Shown: positions 1 to 8,782 of the stretch, in pieces
How the letters are laid out: each line of letters opens with the position of its first letter
How positions within the stretch are numbered: the first letter of the stretch is position 1
NCBI GenBank assembly: GCA_964591705.1
Contig: CAZQCX010000018.1
Location: forward strand, 1-29,454
Direction: 5' to 3'
DNA from: UBA11855 sp964591705
GTDB taxonomy: Archaea; Thermoproteota; Bathyarchaeia; Bathyarchaeales; Bathycorpusculaceae
DNA length: 29,454 nt
Made by a program: the position numbers and the translations under genes
Notes under the pieces: model-generated
What the model saw: the letters and a program-made list of their open reading frames with translations, nothing else
Databases searched by the model: none
Told to the model about the DNA's origin: nothing

Positions 1-42
1 TAGCAAGTGTTAATTGTAACCTTAACATAGCGGGAGGAGAAG

Positions 43-1041
43 ATGTTGACTGGGTCAAATATTAACCTGAATGCCTCGGCTTTGAAGCTGGTAAGACGAC
101 TCTGCGACGAAGCGGACAAGTACGCGGTCACGGTTGAGAAGACGGCATCTGGAGCCACTCTCATAGATGCAGGACTAAAAGTGAAAGGTGGATATCTTGC
201 AGGGGAAGTTGTAACCGAAATATGCCTCGGAGGATACGGGAAGGCAACAGTTATGCCCGTTCAGTACGGAGAAATGATTTTGCCCTCGGTATTTGTTCAA
301 ACGGATCACCCAGCAATATCGCTTCTAGGCTCACAGTTCGCTGGTTGGCAGATAAAGGGCGAAGGTTTCTCAGCGATTGCTTCTGGTCCAGCTCGCGCAC
401 TGGCACTCAAGCCCAAGGATCTCTACACTAAACTACGGTATCAAGAGGTGTCAGACACTGCAGTTCTCGTTTTGGAGACGGAAAAGAAGCCCCCGGAGAC
501 CGTCATCGAACAAATCGCCCTCAAATGCAATGTTCGAACCGAAAACCTGACCTTAGTTATGTTCTCCACAACCAGCCTTGTGGGAGCTGTTCAGGTCGCC
601 GGCAGGATCGTTGAAACGGGGTTGCATAAGCTCGAGAGGTTGGAGCTTGATCCGTTGATCGTGTTGCACGCGTGGGGTTACGCACCTATCGTGCCTCTGC
701 ACCCAAGTTCTGGAGAGGCCATGGGGAGAACCAATGACGCCATACTCTACGGAGGCGTAACCAGCTACACCCTAGAATACGAGGACGATGAACAGTTGAA
801 GAAAATCTCGGCGCAGGCACCCAGCTCAGCTTCGAAAATGCTTCAGAAGGCAAGAGAACTCAACGGTAAGTACCCTCGTTTCCAAGAGGTGTTTAAAGCA
901 GCTGGCTTCGATTTCTACAAAGTTGATCCAGATATCTTTGCGCCTGCAGTGGTTTCGATAAACAATGTGAGGACAGGGAAAACATTTACAGCTGGCAGTC
1001 TCGATGTTGAGGTTATGAAAGAATCATTAGGCCTCGGATGA
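43..1041 (+). CDS. mch: Methenyltetrahydromethanopterin cyclohydrolase
   Basis: This cytoplasmic enzyme interconverts methenyl-H4MPT and formyl-H4MPT in the methyl branch of archaeal C1 metabolism. The 332-residue length is close to the usual family size (about 315-325), and the sequence matches the family along its whole length: the N-terminal LNASALKLVRRLCDEAD region, the GGYGKATVMP segment, the glycine-rich FSAIASGPARAL stretch and the HPSSGEAMGRTNDAILYGG motif near residues 221-240. The ATG at 43 follows a strong ribosome binding site (GGGAGGAG, about 32-39), which fixes the start. It converges on the formylmethanofuran dehydrogenase operon; Mch acts two steps away from that complex. No truncation is visible. 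The identification is close to certain. Confidence 0.97.
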   Translation: MLTGSNINLNASALKLVRRLCDEADKYAVTVEKTASGATLIDAGLKVKGGYLAGEVVTEICLGGYGKATVMPVQYGEMILPSVFVQTDHPAISLLGSQFAGWQIKGEGFSAIASGPARALALKPKDLYTKLRYQEVSDTAVLVLETEKKPPETVIEQIALKCNVRTENLTLVMFSTTSLVGAVQVAGRIVETGLHKLERLELDPLIVLHAWGYAPIVPLHPSSGEAMGRTNDAILYGGVTSYTLEYEDDEQLKKISAQAPSSASKMLQKARELNGKYPRFQEVFKAAGFDFYKVDPDIFAPAVVSINNVRTGKTFTAGSLDVEVMKESLGLG

Positions 1042-1072
1042 AGTACACAAATCTGGAAAACAAATCCCAGTT

Positions 1073-1093
1073 AGCTGAAAGGGCGCTTCAGTT
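1073..1093 (+). terminator. Possible mch terminator hairpin
   Basis: About 30 nt past the mch stop there is an inverted repeat: CTGAA at 1075-1079 and TTCAG at 1087-1091 around a 7-nt loop, extendable by two pairs (one G-U). It is followed by a moderately T-rich run (TTGCTTGTT). It lies between two convergent genes. The stem is short, so this is only a candidate. Confidence 0.3.
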
Positions 1094-1171
1094 GCTTGTT
1101 AGTCGCTCCCGTTAATGCTCGTGGCTATTCGTCTTAATCTTCAGCGTAAGTGACTTTCTAGTACTTGTCGG

Positions 1172-1984
1172 TTATAGGAACCTCTCGTAGCTGTTGAATT
1201 GCGGATTACTAGCTTTTGAGACGAAGAGCTTACCATTTCCTCTCTCAGCAATGTCACCCAAGAAAACGTAGAATGGGCCACTAACGCTTTCAGACTCATC
1301 AAACTTTGCCTTCGGTTTGATACTTTCGATAGAAAAGGTTGGCATGACCTCTTCCAAGAATCCAGTCACAATTATCTTTCCGCCAACCATAGATGCTCCG
1401 ACACGCGTGCCACAGCTTTTTTCAACATGTATTGTTCCCTCGCGCATGCGGAAGCCCAAAAATTGTCCCGCATTACCCCTTATTTTTATCGATCCACCGT
1501 TCATGTAGACAGCGGAGTCAACGCCAACATCTCCGTCCACAATTATTTTGCCTCCACGCATACCCGCATTGCTGCCTCTATATGGAGAAGCCAAATAATC
1601 GCCTGCGTTGCCATGGATTTCTATGAGCCCCCCCTTCATCTCAGAACCTGTCCAGCCTGCTGCGTCGCCATTCACGACTATTCTTCCACCCGACATTCGC
1701 TCGCCCAAATGCATCCCCGAGTTCCCGTTGACAACTATTTCCCCGCTTTTCATGCCTATTCCAATCCTGCGTACTTTGCCTGCGTCACCATTGATAGCTA
1801 TGTTAGGGCTTTCTCCATCTTCTTCCTTGATCGCGAAGAGGTCTCCAAGCTTTCTCTTTTTGTTTCCTTCCCAAACCTCGAGGACTGAAATCTCTTCCAC
1901 AGTTTTCCCTTGGAAAACTTCGGGATTGAGGCATTCAGCAATTATGGGATAAGTGTATTTCTTGAGAGGTGTGAGTTCTATCAT
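1172..1984 (-). CDS. fwdC: Formylmethanofuran dehydrogenase subunit C
   Basis: FwdC is the beta-helix subunit of formylmethanofuran dehydrogenase, the complex that fixes CO2 onto methanofuran or runs in reverse. The protein shows the typical run of repeated G-x-x-x-x-G-G-x-I-x-V/I-x-G units from about residue 75 to 210 (for example MKSGEIVVNGNSG, MRGGKIIVDGDVG, MVGGKIIVTGF), as in the GXGXG domain of glutamate synthase. The ATG at 1984 is chosen; a TTG two codons upstream (1990) is also possible and would overlap the fwdA stop. It is the last gene of the fwdDBAC operon. Length (about 270 residues) is normal for the family. Confidence 0.95.
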   Translation of the reverse strand: MIELTPLKKYTYPIIAECLNPEVFQGKTVEEISVLEVWEGNKKRKLGDLFAIKEEDGESPNIAINGDAGKVRRIGIGMKSGEIVVNGNSGMHLGERMSGGRIVVNGDAAGWTGSEMKGGLIEIHGNAGDYLASPYRGSNAGMRGGKIIVDGDVGVDSAVYMNGGSIKIRGNAGQFLGFRMREGTIHVEKSCGTRVGASMVGGKIIVTGFLEEVMPTFSIESIKPKAKFDESESVSGPFYVFLGDIAERGNGKLFVSKASNPQFNSYERFL

Positions 1985-1986
1985 GT

Positions 1987-3681
1987 TCAAACATCTGCCT
2001 TGATGGTTATCGGGTTTGGAACCTTGATGTAGTGATCCGTTACTGGGTAGTTATCATACTCGATTGTCCAATATTCTCTGAACTTGCGCTTCATTTCATC
2101 GCCAATCTTCCATTGCTCCGTCGTTGCAACTTCGAGCCACGTGGTTTTGCCATCTACGTGCTGTGTAACTTCGCCGTCTTTGACGACGACCTTCCCCCCT
2201 TTAATCGTGTAGACAGCGTTGCCAAAAGCCCTACGAACTGGTTTGTACTTCTTTGCAATATCGGTTGTCTCAGGGTTAATATCGTATATAGCGATGTCAG
2301 CGTCTGCACCCACCCCTAAATGTCCTTTCTCCTTGAGACCTAGAGCTTTTGCTGTTCCTGCCCTCGTTATTATTGCTATCTCATATAGGCCCATTTCGCG
2401 ATCTATTGAAGGTAGGCAGCTCCTCCTTTGCACCTTCTGATGGCACTTCTTCAGCGTTGCCATACGGGCTTTCTTGCTTGTCAGCCATGCAATTATTTTT
2501 GGATATGTGAAAAAGGGACCCGCATTTGGGTGATCAGTCGTTAGAAATATCTTCCACGGATCGTCAATCATCAATGCAAGCTCCAAGCCTATCGCCCATT
2601 GGATGGCATTAACGGCATTCTTCTTCTTGTAGCGAAAAGGTATGATTCCCCCGCTTGTTTCAGTCTCCACGTCCGAGTTGACCCACTTGTTTCCGCTGAG
2701 CTCGAAAAGCGTGTACTCGAATGGTCCGTCGGCAGTCATTGTAGTCGTGTCTGTGAATACTATCTGCCCCATGTCCAGTGTAATGTGGTTATGGCTGTTG
2801 ATGTATTTGGATATTTCTTCAGCGCCTGAGCTGAAGGTGCCCCAGCCTTCCCCTTTGAAGCTGCTAAACTGCACGTGAGTTATATGGGCAACAGGTTTGC
2901 CGTCAGTTGCCAAGTCTTCAAGGGCTTCCATCGTGTCCAGAGTCGTAGCATAGTTGCCTGGTTTACCTAAATTGTTTGTATGAAGGTGAATTGTGTGAGG
3001 CAGGTTTAGCATTTTGTTGACCTTTGCTAGCCCTCGCATTATGTCACGTGGAGTGATGCAGTAGTTTGGAACTTGATCGTCTATGCTGTGAACGTTTCTT
3101 CCGAACCCCCACGCTTCCACACCGCCGGGGTTAACAATCTTAATCGCGTAACCCCTTGATACACTCAACGCCCATGCAACATGACGTGCGCAACCTTCAA
3201 GATCGCCTTTTTGCAGGTATTCGAGCACAAACCACCAATCCCCTAGCAAAGGGTAGGTTGCTTTGTCCAAGAGCGGGGTGTCATTGAGCTCTTCATGTGT
3301 GTGTTTTGCCTCCAAGGGAGGCATAGAGGGGTTCATGATTGTCGTATAACCCATCTTTGAATATCGGTACCCCGTCACAAATGTTGAAGGAATCGAATAG
3401 CCCACGCCTGAACGCGTCAAAGGAGTTCTTCGAACAACATCCTTGACGTGATCTTCAGGTCTAATCAACCTACCAGTGTTGACCTCTGCTCCAGCTATGT
3501 GTGTGTGAATGTCTACGCCCCCTGGCAGTATAGACAAACCGGTGGCGTCGATCTTTTTCGCTTTGTTCTCATTCACCCTTTCGACAATCTTGCCGCCTTT
3601 GACCGCTATGTCCATCTTTTCCCCGTTTATGCCATTCAAAGGATCGAAAACGAAACCATTCCTAATCAGCAGCTCTGTCAA
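1987..3681 (-). CDS. fwdA: Formylmethanofuran dehydrogenase subunit A
   Basis: FwdA is the amidohydrolase-fold subunit that joins formate and methanofuran (or hydrolyses formylmethanofuran) at a binuclear metal site. The metal-site residues are visible: H59 and H61 in VDIHTHIAG, K181 in KIVNPGG (the lysine carboxylated in known FwdA), a histidine in IHLHTNN at about 232-234, and D383 in TTDHPNAGPF. The 564-residue length is usual. It begins one base after the fwdB stop and overlaps or abuts fwdC, so the subunits are probably translated together. All active-site positions I can recognise are retained, which argues for a working enzyme. Confidence 0.97.
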   Translation of the reverse strand: MTELLIRNGFVFDPLNGINGEKMDIAVKGGKIVERVNENKAKKIDATGLSILPGGVDIHTHIAGAEVNTGRLIRPEDHVKDVVRRTPLTRSGVGYSIPSTFVTGYRYSKMGYTTIMNPSMPPLEAKHTHEELNDTPLLDKATYPLLGDWWFVLEYLQKGDLEGCARHVAWALSVSRGYAIKIVNPGGVEAWGFGRNVHSIDDQVPNYCITPRDIMRGLAKVNKMLNLPHTIHLHTNNLGKPGNYATTLDTMEALEDLATDGKPVAHITHVQFSSFKGEGWGTFSSGAEEISKYINSHNHITLDMGQIVFTDTTTMTADGPFEYTLFELSGNKWVNSDVETETSGGIIPFRYKKKNAVNAIQWAIGLELALMIDDPWKIFLTTDHPNAGPFFTYPKIIAWLTSKKARMATLKKCHQKVQRRSCLPSIDREMGLYEIAIITRAGTAKALGLKEKGHLGVGADADIAIYDINPETTDIAKKYKPVRRAFGNAVYTIKGGKVVVKDGEVTQHVDGKTTWLEVATTEQWKIGDEMKRKFREYWTIEYDNYPVTDHYIKVPNPITIKADV

Positions 3682-5154
3682 CTAAGCAGCCTCCGCTTGC
3701 TTCATCTTTTGCGATTTAATGATTCGGACTTCTTTGAGGATCCTCTTTAAGATCTCCTCGTCAGATAGTATTCCTTCAGGGGGCTCAACGACTTTCTTCA
3801 GCGGCAGAGGAACATGATCCATTCTGTAGGCAGTCCCTCCTTCTTCGATGCCCACAAATCTGGATGGAATGACAACGTCCCCCAGCATGGCTGTCGCGTT
3901 CATGTGTGGATCAATTACAATTAGTGGTTTCTTAACCATATGCTCAACGGCTCTCTTCGGAAATGATGCAGCTGGGTCTGCGCCTATTACAAGCGATGCA
4001 TCAGATTCACCGCGCAAGAGAACGTCCGTGCAAGTTGTTTCACCAGGGTTGTAGCGAGGATAACCCAGTGAGAAATCAACACCAAATGGATAACCGCTTT
4101 GCCAGAGGGAAACAACGTTTGCACCTGTGACATTGAAATGCCCCCTCATAGGGCTGATCGCAAATTTCGTTCGCCTGTTTAGTTCGCGAACTAGCGATAT
4201 GGCAACCTCAATGTTCCGGAACTTGCCAGCGCTCTGAGTCACGCCCATTCCGAAGAAGATAACGCCAAATTCGCAATTCACCAGGGCATCTGCGACTTCT
4301 CTGAGGTATTCAACAGGAATGCCCGCAACTTTCTGTACATCAAGCTCTTCGTCACTAATCAAAGCTCTCAGCGCCTGCATAAGCTCGTAATCTTTGTTGG
4401 GTTCAACCCGTATGAAATAGTCAGCCATCTCGGCGGTCATACTCTTTCTAACATCGACGACTATCAGTTTGCGTCCACTTTTTGCAGCCATTGAGTGGGG
4501 GATGCCGACAACTTGACATGCTTCAGGGTGCCGAGGCTTAGGCTTGGCAACAATTCCGAGCCTTTCTATGCTTTGCAGTTTCTTCCTGCCCGCTTGAGCC
4601 TTGACCTTTTGCATGTAGGATTTCCACTCGCTCTTCTCAAACCTGCCTTCTGTGAAGCTCGTATACCTTTCCAGATGCCTTGGGTGCGCACTCCATGGGT
4701 CGCTGCCCCAATAAACGATCAGATCGGCACGATGTCTAATCTGTCCCAGAGTACAGGTGGGGATGCCTGCTTCCTGTACGCCGAGAATGCTTGGACCGTG
4801 ACACACTACAGCCGTGTTGTCGTTTACTCCTCCTATTTCCTCAGCCAGTTCCACGCCTACTCGTTGGGCTTCACAATTTGTTGAGCTCCAACCATAGAGT
4901 ATTGGGTAGTTCGCGTTAGCCAGAATCTCAGCCGTTTTGTGAATGGCTTCATCCATGGAAACAGGCACGAGCTTGCCATGCTTACGGATCATGGGGGTTT
5001 TGATCCTGTGCTCACCCCTATACCCTATGAACTTGGATTCGCACAAGGAACAACCATTCTTCACTCTTATGACTTCGTTGTTCTCTACGGTCAGTTCAAT
5101 ATCATCACATAAACAACCGCAGATTGGGCATGCTACAGATTTTACTATTGCCAT
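3682..5154 (-). CDS. fwdB: Formylmethanofuran dehydrogenase subunit B
   Basis: FwdB is the molybdopterin-binding subunit where CO2 is reduced to formate. An N-terminal 4Fe-4S motif is seen in CPICGCLCDD (C9, C12, C16) with a fourth cysteine around C35/C38. C118 in VVCHGPS sits at the position of the metal ligand known from Methanothermobacter FwdB (Cys or Sec), so this is the cysteine form. ADLIVYWGSDPWSAHPRHLERYT and the C-terminal region also match the family. Compared with FwdB sequences I remember, there is an extra basic stretch between about residues 170 and 222. It lies between fwdD (6-base gap) and fwdA (directly adjacent). Molybdenum versus tungsten cannot be told from the sequence. 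Confidence 0.96.
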   Translation of the reverse strand: MAIVKSVACPICGCLCDDIELTVENNEVIRVKNGCSLCESKFIGYRGEHRIKTPMIRKHGKLVPVSMDEAIHKTAEILANANYPILYGWSSTNCEAQRVGVELAEEIGGVNDNTAVVCHGPSILGVQEAGIPTCTLGQIRHRADLIVYWGSDPWSAHPRHLERYTSFTEGRFEKSEWKSYMQKVKAQAGRKKLQSIERLGIVAKPKPRHPEACQVVGIPHSMAAKSGRKLIVVDVRKSMTAEMADYFIRVEPNKDYELMQALRALISDEELDVQKVAGIPVEYLREVADALVNCEFGVIFFGMGVTQSAGKFRNIEVAISLVRELNRRTKFAISPMRGHFNVTGANVVSLWQSGYPFGVDFSLGYPRYNPGETTCTDVLLRGESDASLVIGADPAASFPKRAVEHMVKKPLIVIDPHMNATAMLGDVVIPSRFVGIEEGGTAYRMDHVPLPLKKVVEPPEGILSDEEILKRILKEVRIIKSQKMKQAEAA

Positions 5155-5160
5155 ATCACG

Positions 5161-5562
5161 CTACCTTCCAAATGTGCTCCTGAGCAACTCTTCCATTGTC
5201 AGTATGGGTTTTTCAGTGGTTGGTTTAACTTCTGCCGGCGTTCCCTTGAGAGTGGGCATACCGATGCTTGTCGTTTCATCGCTGACTATAGCGTTTGCCC
5301 ACGGACCATAAGGAATATAGATCAAACCAGGCGTTGAAGCAAGAGTATACTTGACAGCCTTCAGGACAACAGCACCGTTCGAAGTGGTTACCTCGACTTT
5401 GTCGCCCTCTTTTATCCCAAGCTTTTTCATATCCTCACCATCCAGATAAACCATTGAACACGCTTCAAAATATTCACGCGACGCTTTCCCTTTTTCTTTT
5501 CCCACGCCCTGTTCGATCGTTCTACCCGTCAGCAGAGTCACACGCAGCTTTTTCCCGACCAT
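5161..5562 (-). CDS. fwdD: Formylmethanofuran dehydrogenase subunit D
   Basis: FwdD corresponds to the molybdopterin dinucleotide-binding C-terminal domain of related oxidoreductases and completes the cofactor site of FwdB. The family pattern is clear: LLTGRTIEQGVGKEKGK near the N terminus, then GEDMKKLGIKEGDKVEVTTSNG (a double-psi barrel region) and IYIPYGPWANAIVSDETTSIGMP. The ATG at 5562 is preferred; the reading frame extends three codons to a TTG at 5571. It is the first gene of fwdDBAC. No fwdE, fwdF or fwdG is nearby, so the ferredoxin-like subunits must be encoded elsewhere or replaced. Confidence 0.95.
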   Translation of the reverse strand: MVGKKLRVTLLTGRTIEQGVGKEKGKASREYFEACSMVYLDGEDMKKLGIKEGDKVEVTTSNGAVVLKAVKYTLASTPGLIYIPYGPWANAIVSDETTSIGMPTLKGTPAEVKPTTEKPILTMEELLRSTFGR

Positions 5563-5596
5563 CTGTCTCAAACCTTACCATTAGAGACTAAAGGGT

Positions 5597-5610
5597 AATA
5601 TTTAAAATTA
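5597..5610 (-). promoter_or_regulatory. TATA box of the fwdDBAC operon
   Basis: On the minus strand the sequence TAATTTTAAATATTA lies about 35-48 nt upstream of the fwdD ATG. A TATA element here would put the transcription start near 5575-5580, giving a short leader that still holds an AAGG-type ribosome binding site. Confidence 0.6.
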
Positions 5611-5637
5611 GATTCGAGAACCGCAAGAATACATCAT

Positions 5638-6603
5638 TCACGGTCTGTATCCCATGAGCGTGACAAGAGCCAACGCAGCGGCAATTATGTCCGCAGTAGT
5701 CCCTGGATTCAACAAATTTCCCGAGTTGCGAAGCTTCTTGTCCAATTCAAAAATACTTTTCCGCCCTTTCTGCGTTTCAACTCCCCCCGCCTCTAAGATT
5801 TCTCGCGCTTCGCAGCTGATCTCACGAGCCTTATTGATGCCAACTTTACGGGCTACAAACGTGTCCGGTCTTTCCGACAAGACCCTCAGAAAAGCATGTG
5901 TAACCGACGTGTTTAAGTCTCTAAACATCAACTGCTCCTTTAGGTATGGAAACGCCAAGTCGAAGGTCAATGGGAACGTGTTTACCCATTCATAACATAT
6001 ATCGTCATATCCTGCAGCTATTTTGAACACATCAAAAAGCGTGAGATTCTCTCTGAGGATTCTACGTTTGGAATCCGGGTCATTCACGTCCAGTTCAGGA
6101 ACACCATTCAGCCCGCTCGGCTTTGCAATACCTATGGCTTCATAGAGATGAACTGCATCTTCAGATGTTGTATTCTTGACCACGGCTGATAGATTCTTTC
6201 TCAAAGGCGAAATTTCATAAACATGTTCTCCTTCTGAAGGGGTCATTCCCGCAGCCACTGCCAGAGGAACAAGAAGCATTATGGTTCCAAGAAGTGTGTT
6301 ACCGCCCCTCTGCCACCTATCGATGTTCCCCACGCACCCCTCTATTATTTCCCCTACTCCAACCTGACCGAGGAACAGCTTCCTATCAGAAACAGCCATT
6401 CCTCTTTTGGCAGCTTCCATGAAAGATGGCGCAGCCACAACTGCAGATGCTAGAAAATGTTCGACACGCGTGCCTTCAAATCCAACGACAAAGTTCACGT
6501 TTCCAGGTTTATTGACGCTCACTTCGAGAAGGATGCCAAGTTCTAAACATCTTGAAATATGCTCCGCTTTTCCGCTGCGAAGGAATAGATCACTCTGGAG
6601 CAT
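5638..6603 (-). CDS. Triphosphoribosyl-dephospho-CoA synthase-like (CitG family) protein
   Basis: The protein belongs to the CitG/MdcB family (COG1767 as I recall it). Characterised members transfer a triphosphoribosyl group from ATP to dephospho-CoA, forming an alpha-glycosidic bond. The family signature EVSVNKPGNVN is near the N terminus, followed by TRVEHFLASAVVAAPSF and a mostly helical body with GGNTLLGTIMLLVPLAVAAG. The frame opens at a TTG (6657), but its first 18 residues are phenylalanine-rich and look non-coding, so the ATG at 6603 is chosen (about 321 residues). It sits just upstream of fwdDBAC, on the same strand. Archaea like this have no evident citrate lyase prosthetic group to make, so its true substrate is unknown; a role in C1 cofactor assembly is my inference from position. 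Confidence 0.85.
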   Translation of the reverse strand: MLQSDLFLRSGKAEHISRCLELGILLEVSVNKPGNVNFVVGFEGTRVEHFLASAVVAAPSFMEAAKRGMAVSDRKLFLGQVGVGEIIEGCVGNIDRWQRGGNTLLGTIMLLVPLAVAAGMTPSEGEHVYEISPLRKNLSAVVKNTTSEDAVHLYEAIGIAKPSGLNGVPELDVNDPDSKRRILRENLTLFDVFKIAAGYDDICYEWVNTFPLTFDLAFPYLKEQLMFRDLNTSVTHAFLRVLSERPDTFVARKVGINKAREISCEAREILEAGGVETQKGRKSIFELDKKLRNSGNLLNPGTTADIIAAALALVTLMGYRP

Positions 6604-6694
6604 GAAAGAACTTGCAGAAAAAAGGCTTATTAACGTTGTGTAAAAAAATACAAACAATTGAAGACCATTACACAGTGAACTATAAACGAGGATT

Positions 6695-7711
6695 TTGATG
6701 TTTTTCCGTGAAGGAGATCTGATTGAAACTGCTAATGGCGTGGTCTTTGATGTAAAAGGCTTAGTTCACCCCGCGAAGAGAGTGATAGCATTTCCTCGTT
6801 TCATTCCAGCCTTGGATGGAACTCGACTTCACAGAGAAAGCCGATATAAAAAGGTCTACAGCCTTTCAGACCGCTTCAGGTTTCTCCGACAAAATGCGCC
6901 CGAGCTTGTTGTTCACGACGAGATTTTCGATGAAACTCTCTGCGAGGTGCCTAAGGAAAACATAAAGGTGCATTATCAGCCAACTTGGAAACTACAAGAT
7001 CTGCGGTCATCCAAGGCATTCACAGACTTGGAAGTCAAATCGGTCCAACTTGCAACGTTGCTGAAGAACACAACTAGCATACCTTGGAAGGCCATCGGAA
7101 TTTCAGGCTCCTTGCTGGTGGGACTGCAGAACTCGACTTCTGATATAGACCCTGTCATCTATGGTGCTGAAAACTGTCACAAGGTCTACAATGCACTGAA
7201 GACGATGCTAAAGGAGAGCTGCTGCGGGTTTAGACCCTACAGTGAACAGGAATTGCGAGTTCTGTTCGATTTTCGTTCGAAGGACACTGAGATGGATTTC
7301 GAAGACTTCGTCAAAATCGAAACTCGAAAAGCCTTTCAAGGGAGATTCAGGGGCATCGACTACTTCATACGATTTGTGAAGGACTGGGCAGAGATTACCG
7401 AAAAATACGGAGACTTGTGCTTTAAGAATAGTGGATATGCAAGAATCAGAGCCACAATTGCCGACGCATCTGAAGCCCTGTTTACTCCATGCACCTACCG
7501 AACAAGAAATGTTGAAGTTATCGAAGGACCAAAGCTGGAAACAATAGTAGACATTGTTTCCTTCCGAGGCAGGTTCTGCGAGCAAGCTGCCAAAGGCGAA
7601 AAAGTTGTTGCCCAAGGAAAAGTGGAGAAAGTAACTGACACTCGAAGATGTCTCGAATACCATCGACTAATCCTCGGCAACCGCCCTTCCGACTACATGA
7701 TTCTCTCATAA
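6695..7711 (+). CDS. Predicted nucleotidyltransferase, paralog 1
   Basis: A protein of about 338 residues with three parts. An N-terminal module carries the pattern G-V-V-F-D-V-K-G...H-P-x-x-x-V-x-A-F-x-x-F-I-P. The middle is a minimal nucleotidyltransferase core, GISGSLLVGLQNSTSDIDPVIYG written as motif positions G138-S139 and D150/D152. D222 in RGIDYF could be the third metal-binding carboxylate. A small C-terminal beta module (about 290-330) ends in YHRLILG. I believe this is the archaeal predicted nucleotidyltransferase group COG1665; the substrate is unknown. Start codon is TTG 6695 or ATG 6698. It converges on paralog 2, their stops overlapping by 6 nt. Confidence 0.8.
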   Translation: MMFFREGDLIETANGVVFDVKGLVHPAKRVIAFPRFIPALDGTRLHRESRYKKVYSLSDRFRFLRQNAPELVVHDEIFDETLCEVPKENIKVHYQPTWKLQDLRSSKAFTDLEVKSVQLATLLKNTTSIPWKAIGISGSLLVGLQNSTSDIDPVIYGAENCHKVYNALKTMLKESCCGFRPYSEQELRVLFDFRSKDTEMDFEDFVKIETRKAFQGRFRGIDYFIRFVKDWAEITEKYGDLCFKNSGYARIRATIADASEALFTPCTYRTRNVEVIEGPKLETIVDIVSFRGRFCEQAAKGEKVVAQGKVEKVTDTRRCLEYHRLILGNRPSDYMILS

Positions 7712-8782
7712 ACGTAACCCTTCAACTTTCAACACTTGTTCGTAGTAGCGCGGACAGTACGTTAACACTATTTGGTGGTACCTGTCTTGTGGAGAAACGA
7801 CTTCTTCGAGAGAGCCTTCAACAAAAACAGTCTCATCCGTTCTGACTTGCAAGCGAAATTCCTCCATGTAAGATACGATGCGAATCGAGTCAAGGGCGGT
7901 TTTGGGCCCTCCCAGAAGGGCTACAGGTTGGATTCCATATACTGAAGGAATAAAAGGCGCTTCTTCATCCGAAGTAACGCGAGCCCTAATCTTAACCCAG
8001 CCTTTCCGGAATATTTTCGTTTTTGGGTTGTACTCAGGGGCTATTTCACCCCAAGTCTTGACTGGTTCAAATTCTGCTTTTATGATCCTTCTGCTTTTTG
8101 CGTCGTTAAACAAACCATAGATTTGTTTCCTTCTCTGGTGCCATATGAACTCCTTGACGGTCAAGTTCTTGAATCGCCAACGTTTGCCTTGCATGGTTCT
8201 TGGCGTTGCAAACTCGTTCGCGAAACCTGAAGATGAATCTTTGTAGAGCGATGCCAATGTTTCCCGCATTTTCTCGTTTTCCTTAGTCCCGTAAACAATC
8301 AAGTCGATGTCAGAGAAACGAGGGTGATGAAAACCATGAAGCAGCGAGCCAAAGACTCCGAAATCAGCTGCAGATAGACCTGACCTGCACGTTGAAGTTT
8401 TGAGCACTCTCTGCAGAGCATCATGAAGTTCGTCTTTTGCAGCTTCTTGAGCTAAGACCTGCAATCTGTCGTCGGATTTTTTGACCTCAATTCCGTTTTG
8501 TCTAACGCCAATGACTTTTTGTCCGAGCATTTCGTGAGGGAAGATGTATTGGGGGTACTTCTGCAAGACAAGCTTCAGTCCTTCATCATTATAGAACTTG
8601 TAGAAAACTTGATTGCCAGCAGTCCTTTGCGCTCGTGGATCAGCGGACCTAAAAATGCTTGAGGAGGCATATTCAGCGTCGCATATGAATATGCCATCGG
8701 GGTGGCTATAACCGAATACTCTAAAGATCAAACCTTCGTTTGTGACGATGCCATCTCTGTCTCTGAGCCTTAGACCGGCCAA
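7706..8782 (-). CDS. Predicted nucleotidyltransferase, paralog 2
   Basis: Same three-part architecture as the neighbours: an N-terminal module (VTNEGLIFRVFGYSHPDG, residues 13-30), a nucleotidyltransferase core with GSLLHG at 145-150 and SDIDLIVYG (D158, D160), and a C-terminal beta module (SIRIVSYMEEFRLQV, VEGSLEEV, YHQIVL). The segment after MQGK differs from paralog 1: the position of paralog 1's D222 reads RWRFKNL, with no acidic residue, and there is extra sequence after it. Catalysis may therefore be changed or lost. The TTG start at 8782 lies inside the end of paralog 3 (13-nt overlap), so the two are cotranscribed. Function unknown. Confidence 0.78.
   Translation of the reverse strand: MAGLRLRDRDGIVTNEGLIFRVFGYSHPDGIFICDAEYASSSIFRSADPRAQRTAGNQVFYKFYNDEGLKLVLQKYPQYIFPHEMLGQKVIGVRQNGIEVKKSDDRLQVLAQEAAKDELHDALQRVLKTSTCRSGLSAADFGVFGSLLHGFHHPRFSDIDLIVYGTKENEKMRETLASLYKDSSSGFANEFATPRTMQGKRWRFKNLTVKEFIWHQRRKQIYGLFNDAKSRRIIKAEFEPVKTWGEIAPEYNPKTKIFRKGWVKIRARVTSDEEAPFIPSVYGIQPVALLGGPKTALDSIRIVSYMEEFRLQVRTDETVFVEGSLEEVVSPQDRYHQIVLTYCPRYYEQVLKVEGLRL

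Noticed and set aside
6604..6657. N-terminal extension of the CitG-like protein (TTG start)
   Set aside because: The residues are a hydrophobic, F-rich run encoded by T-rich promoter-like DNA; family members start near the ATG at 6603.
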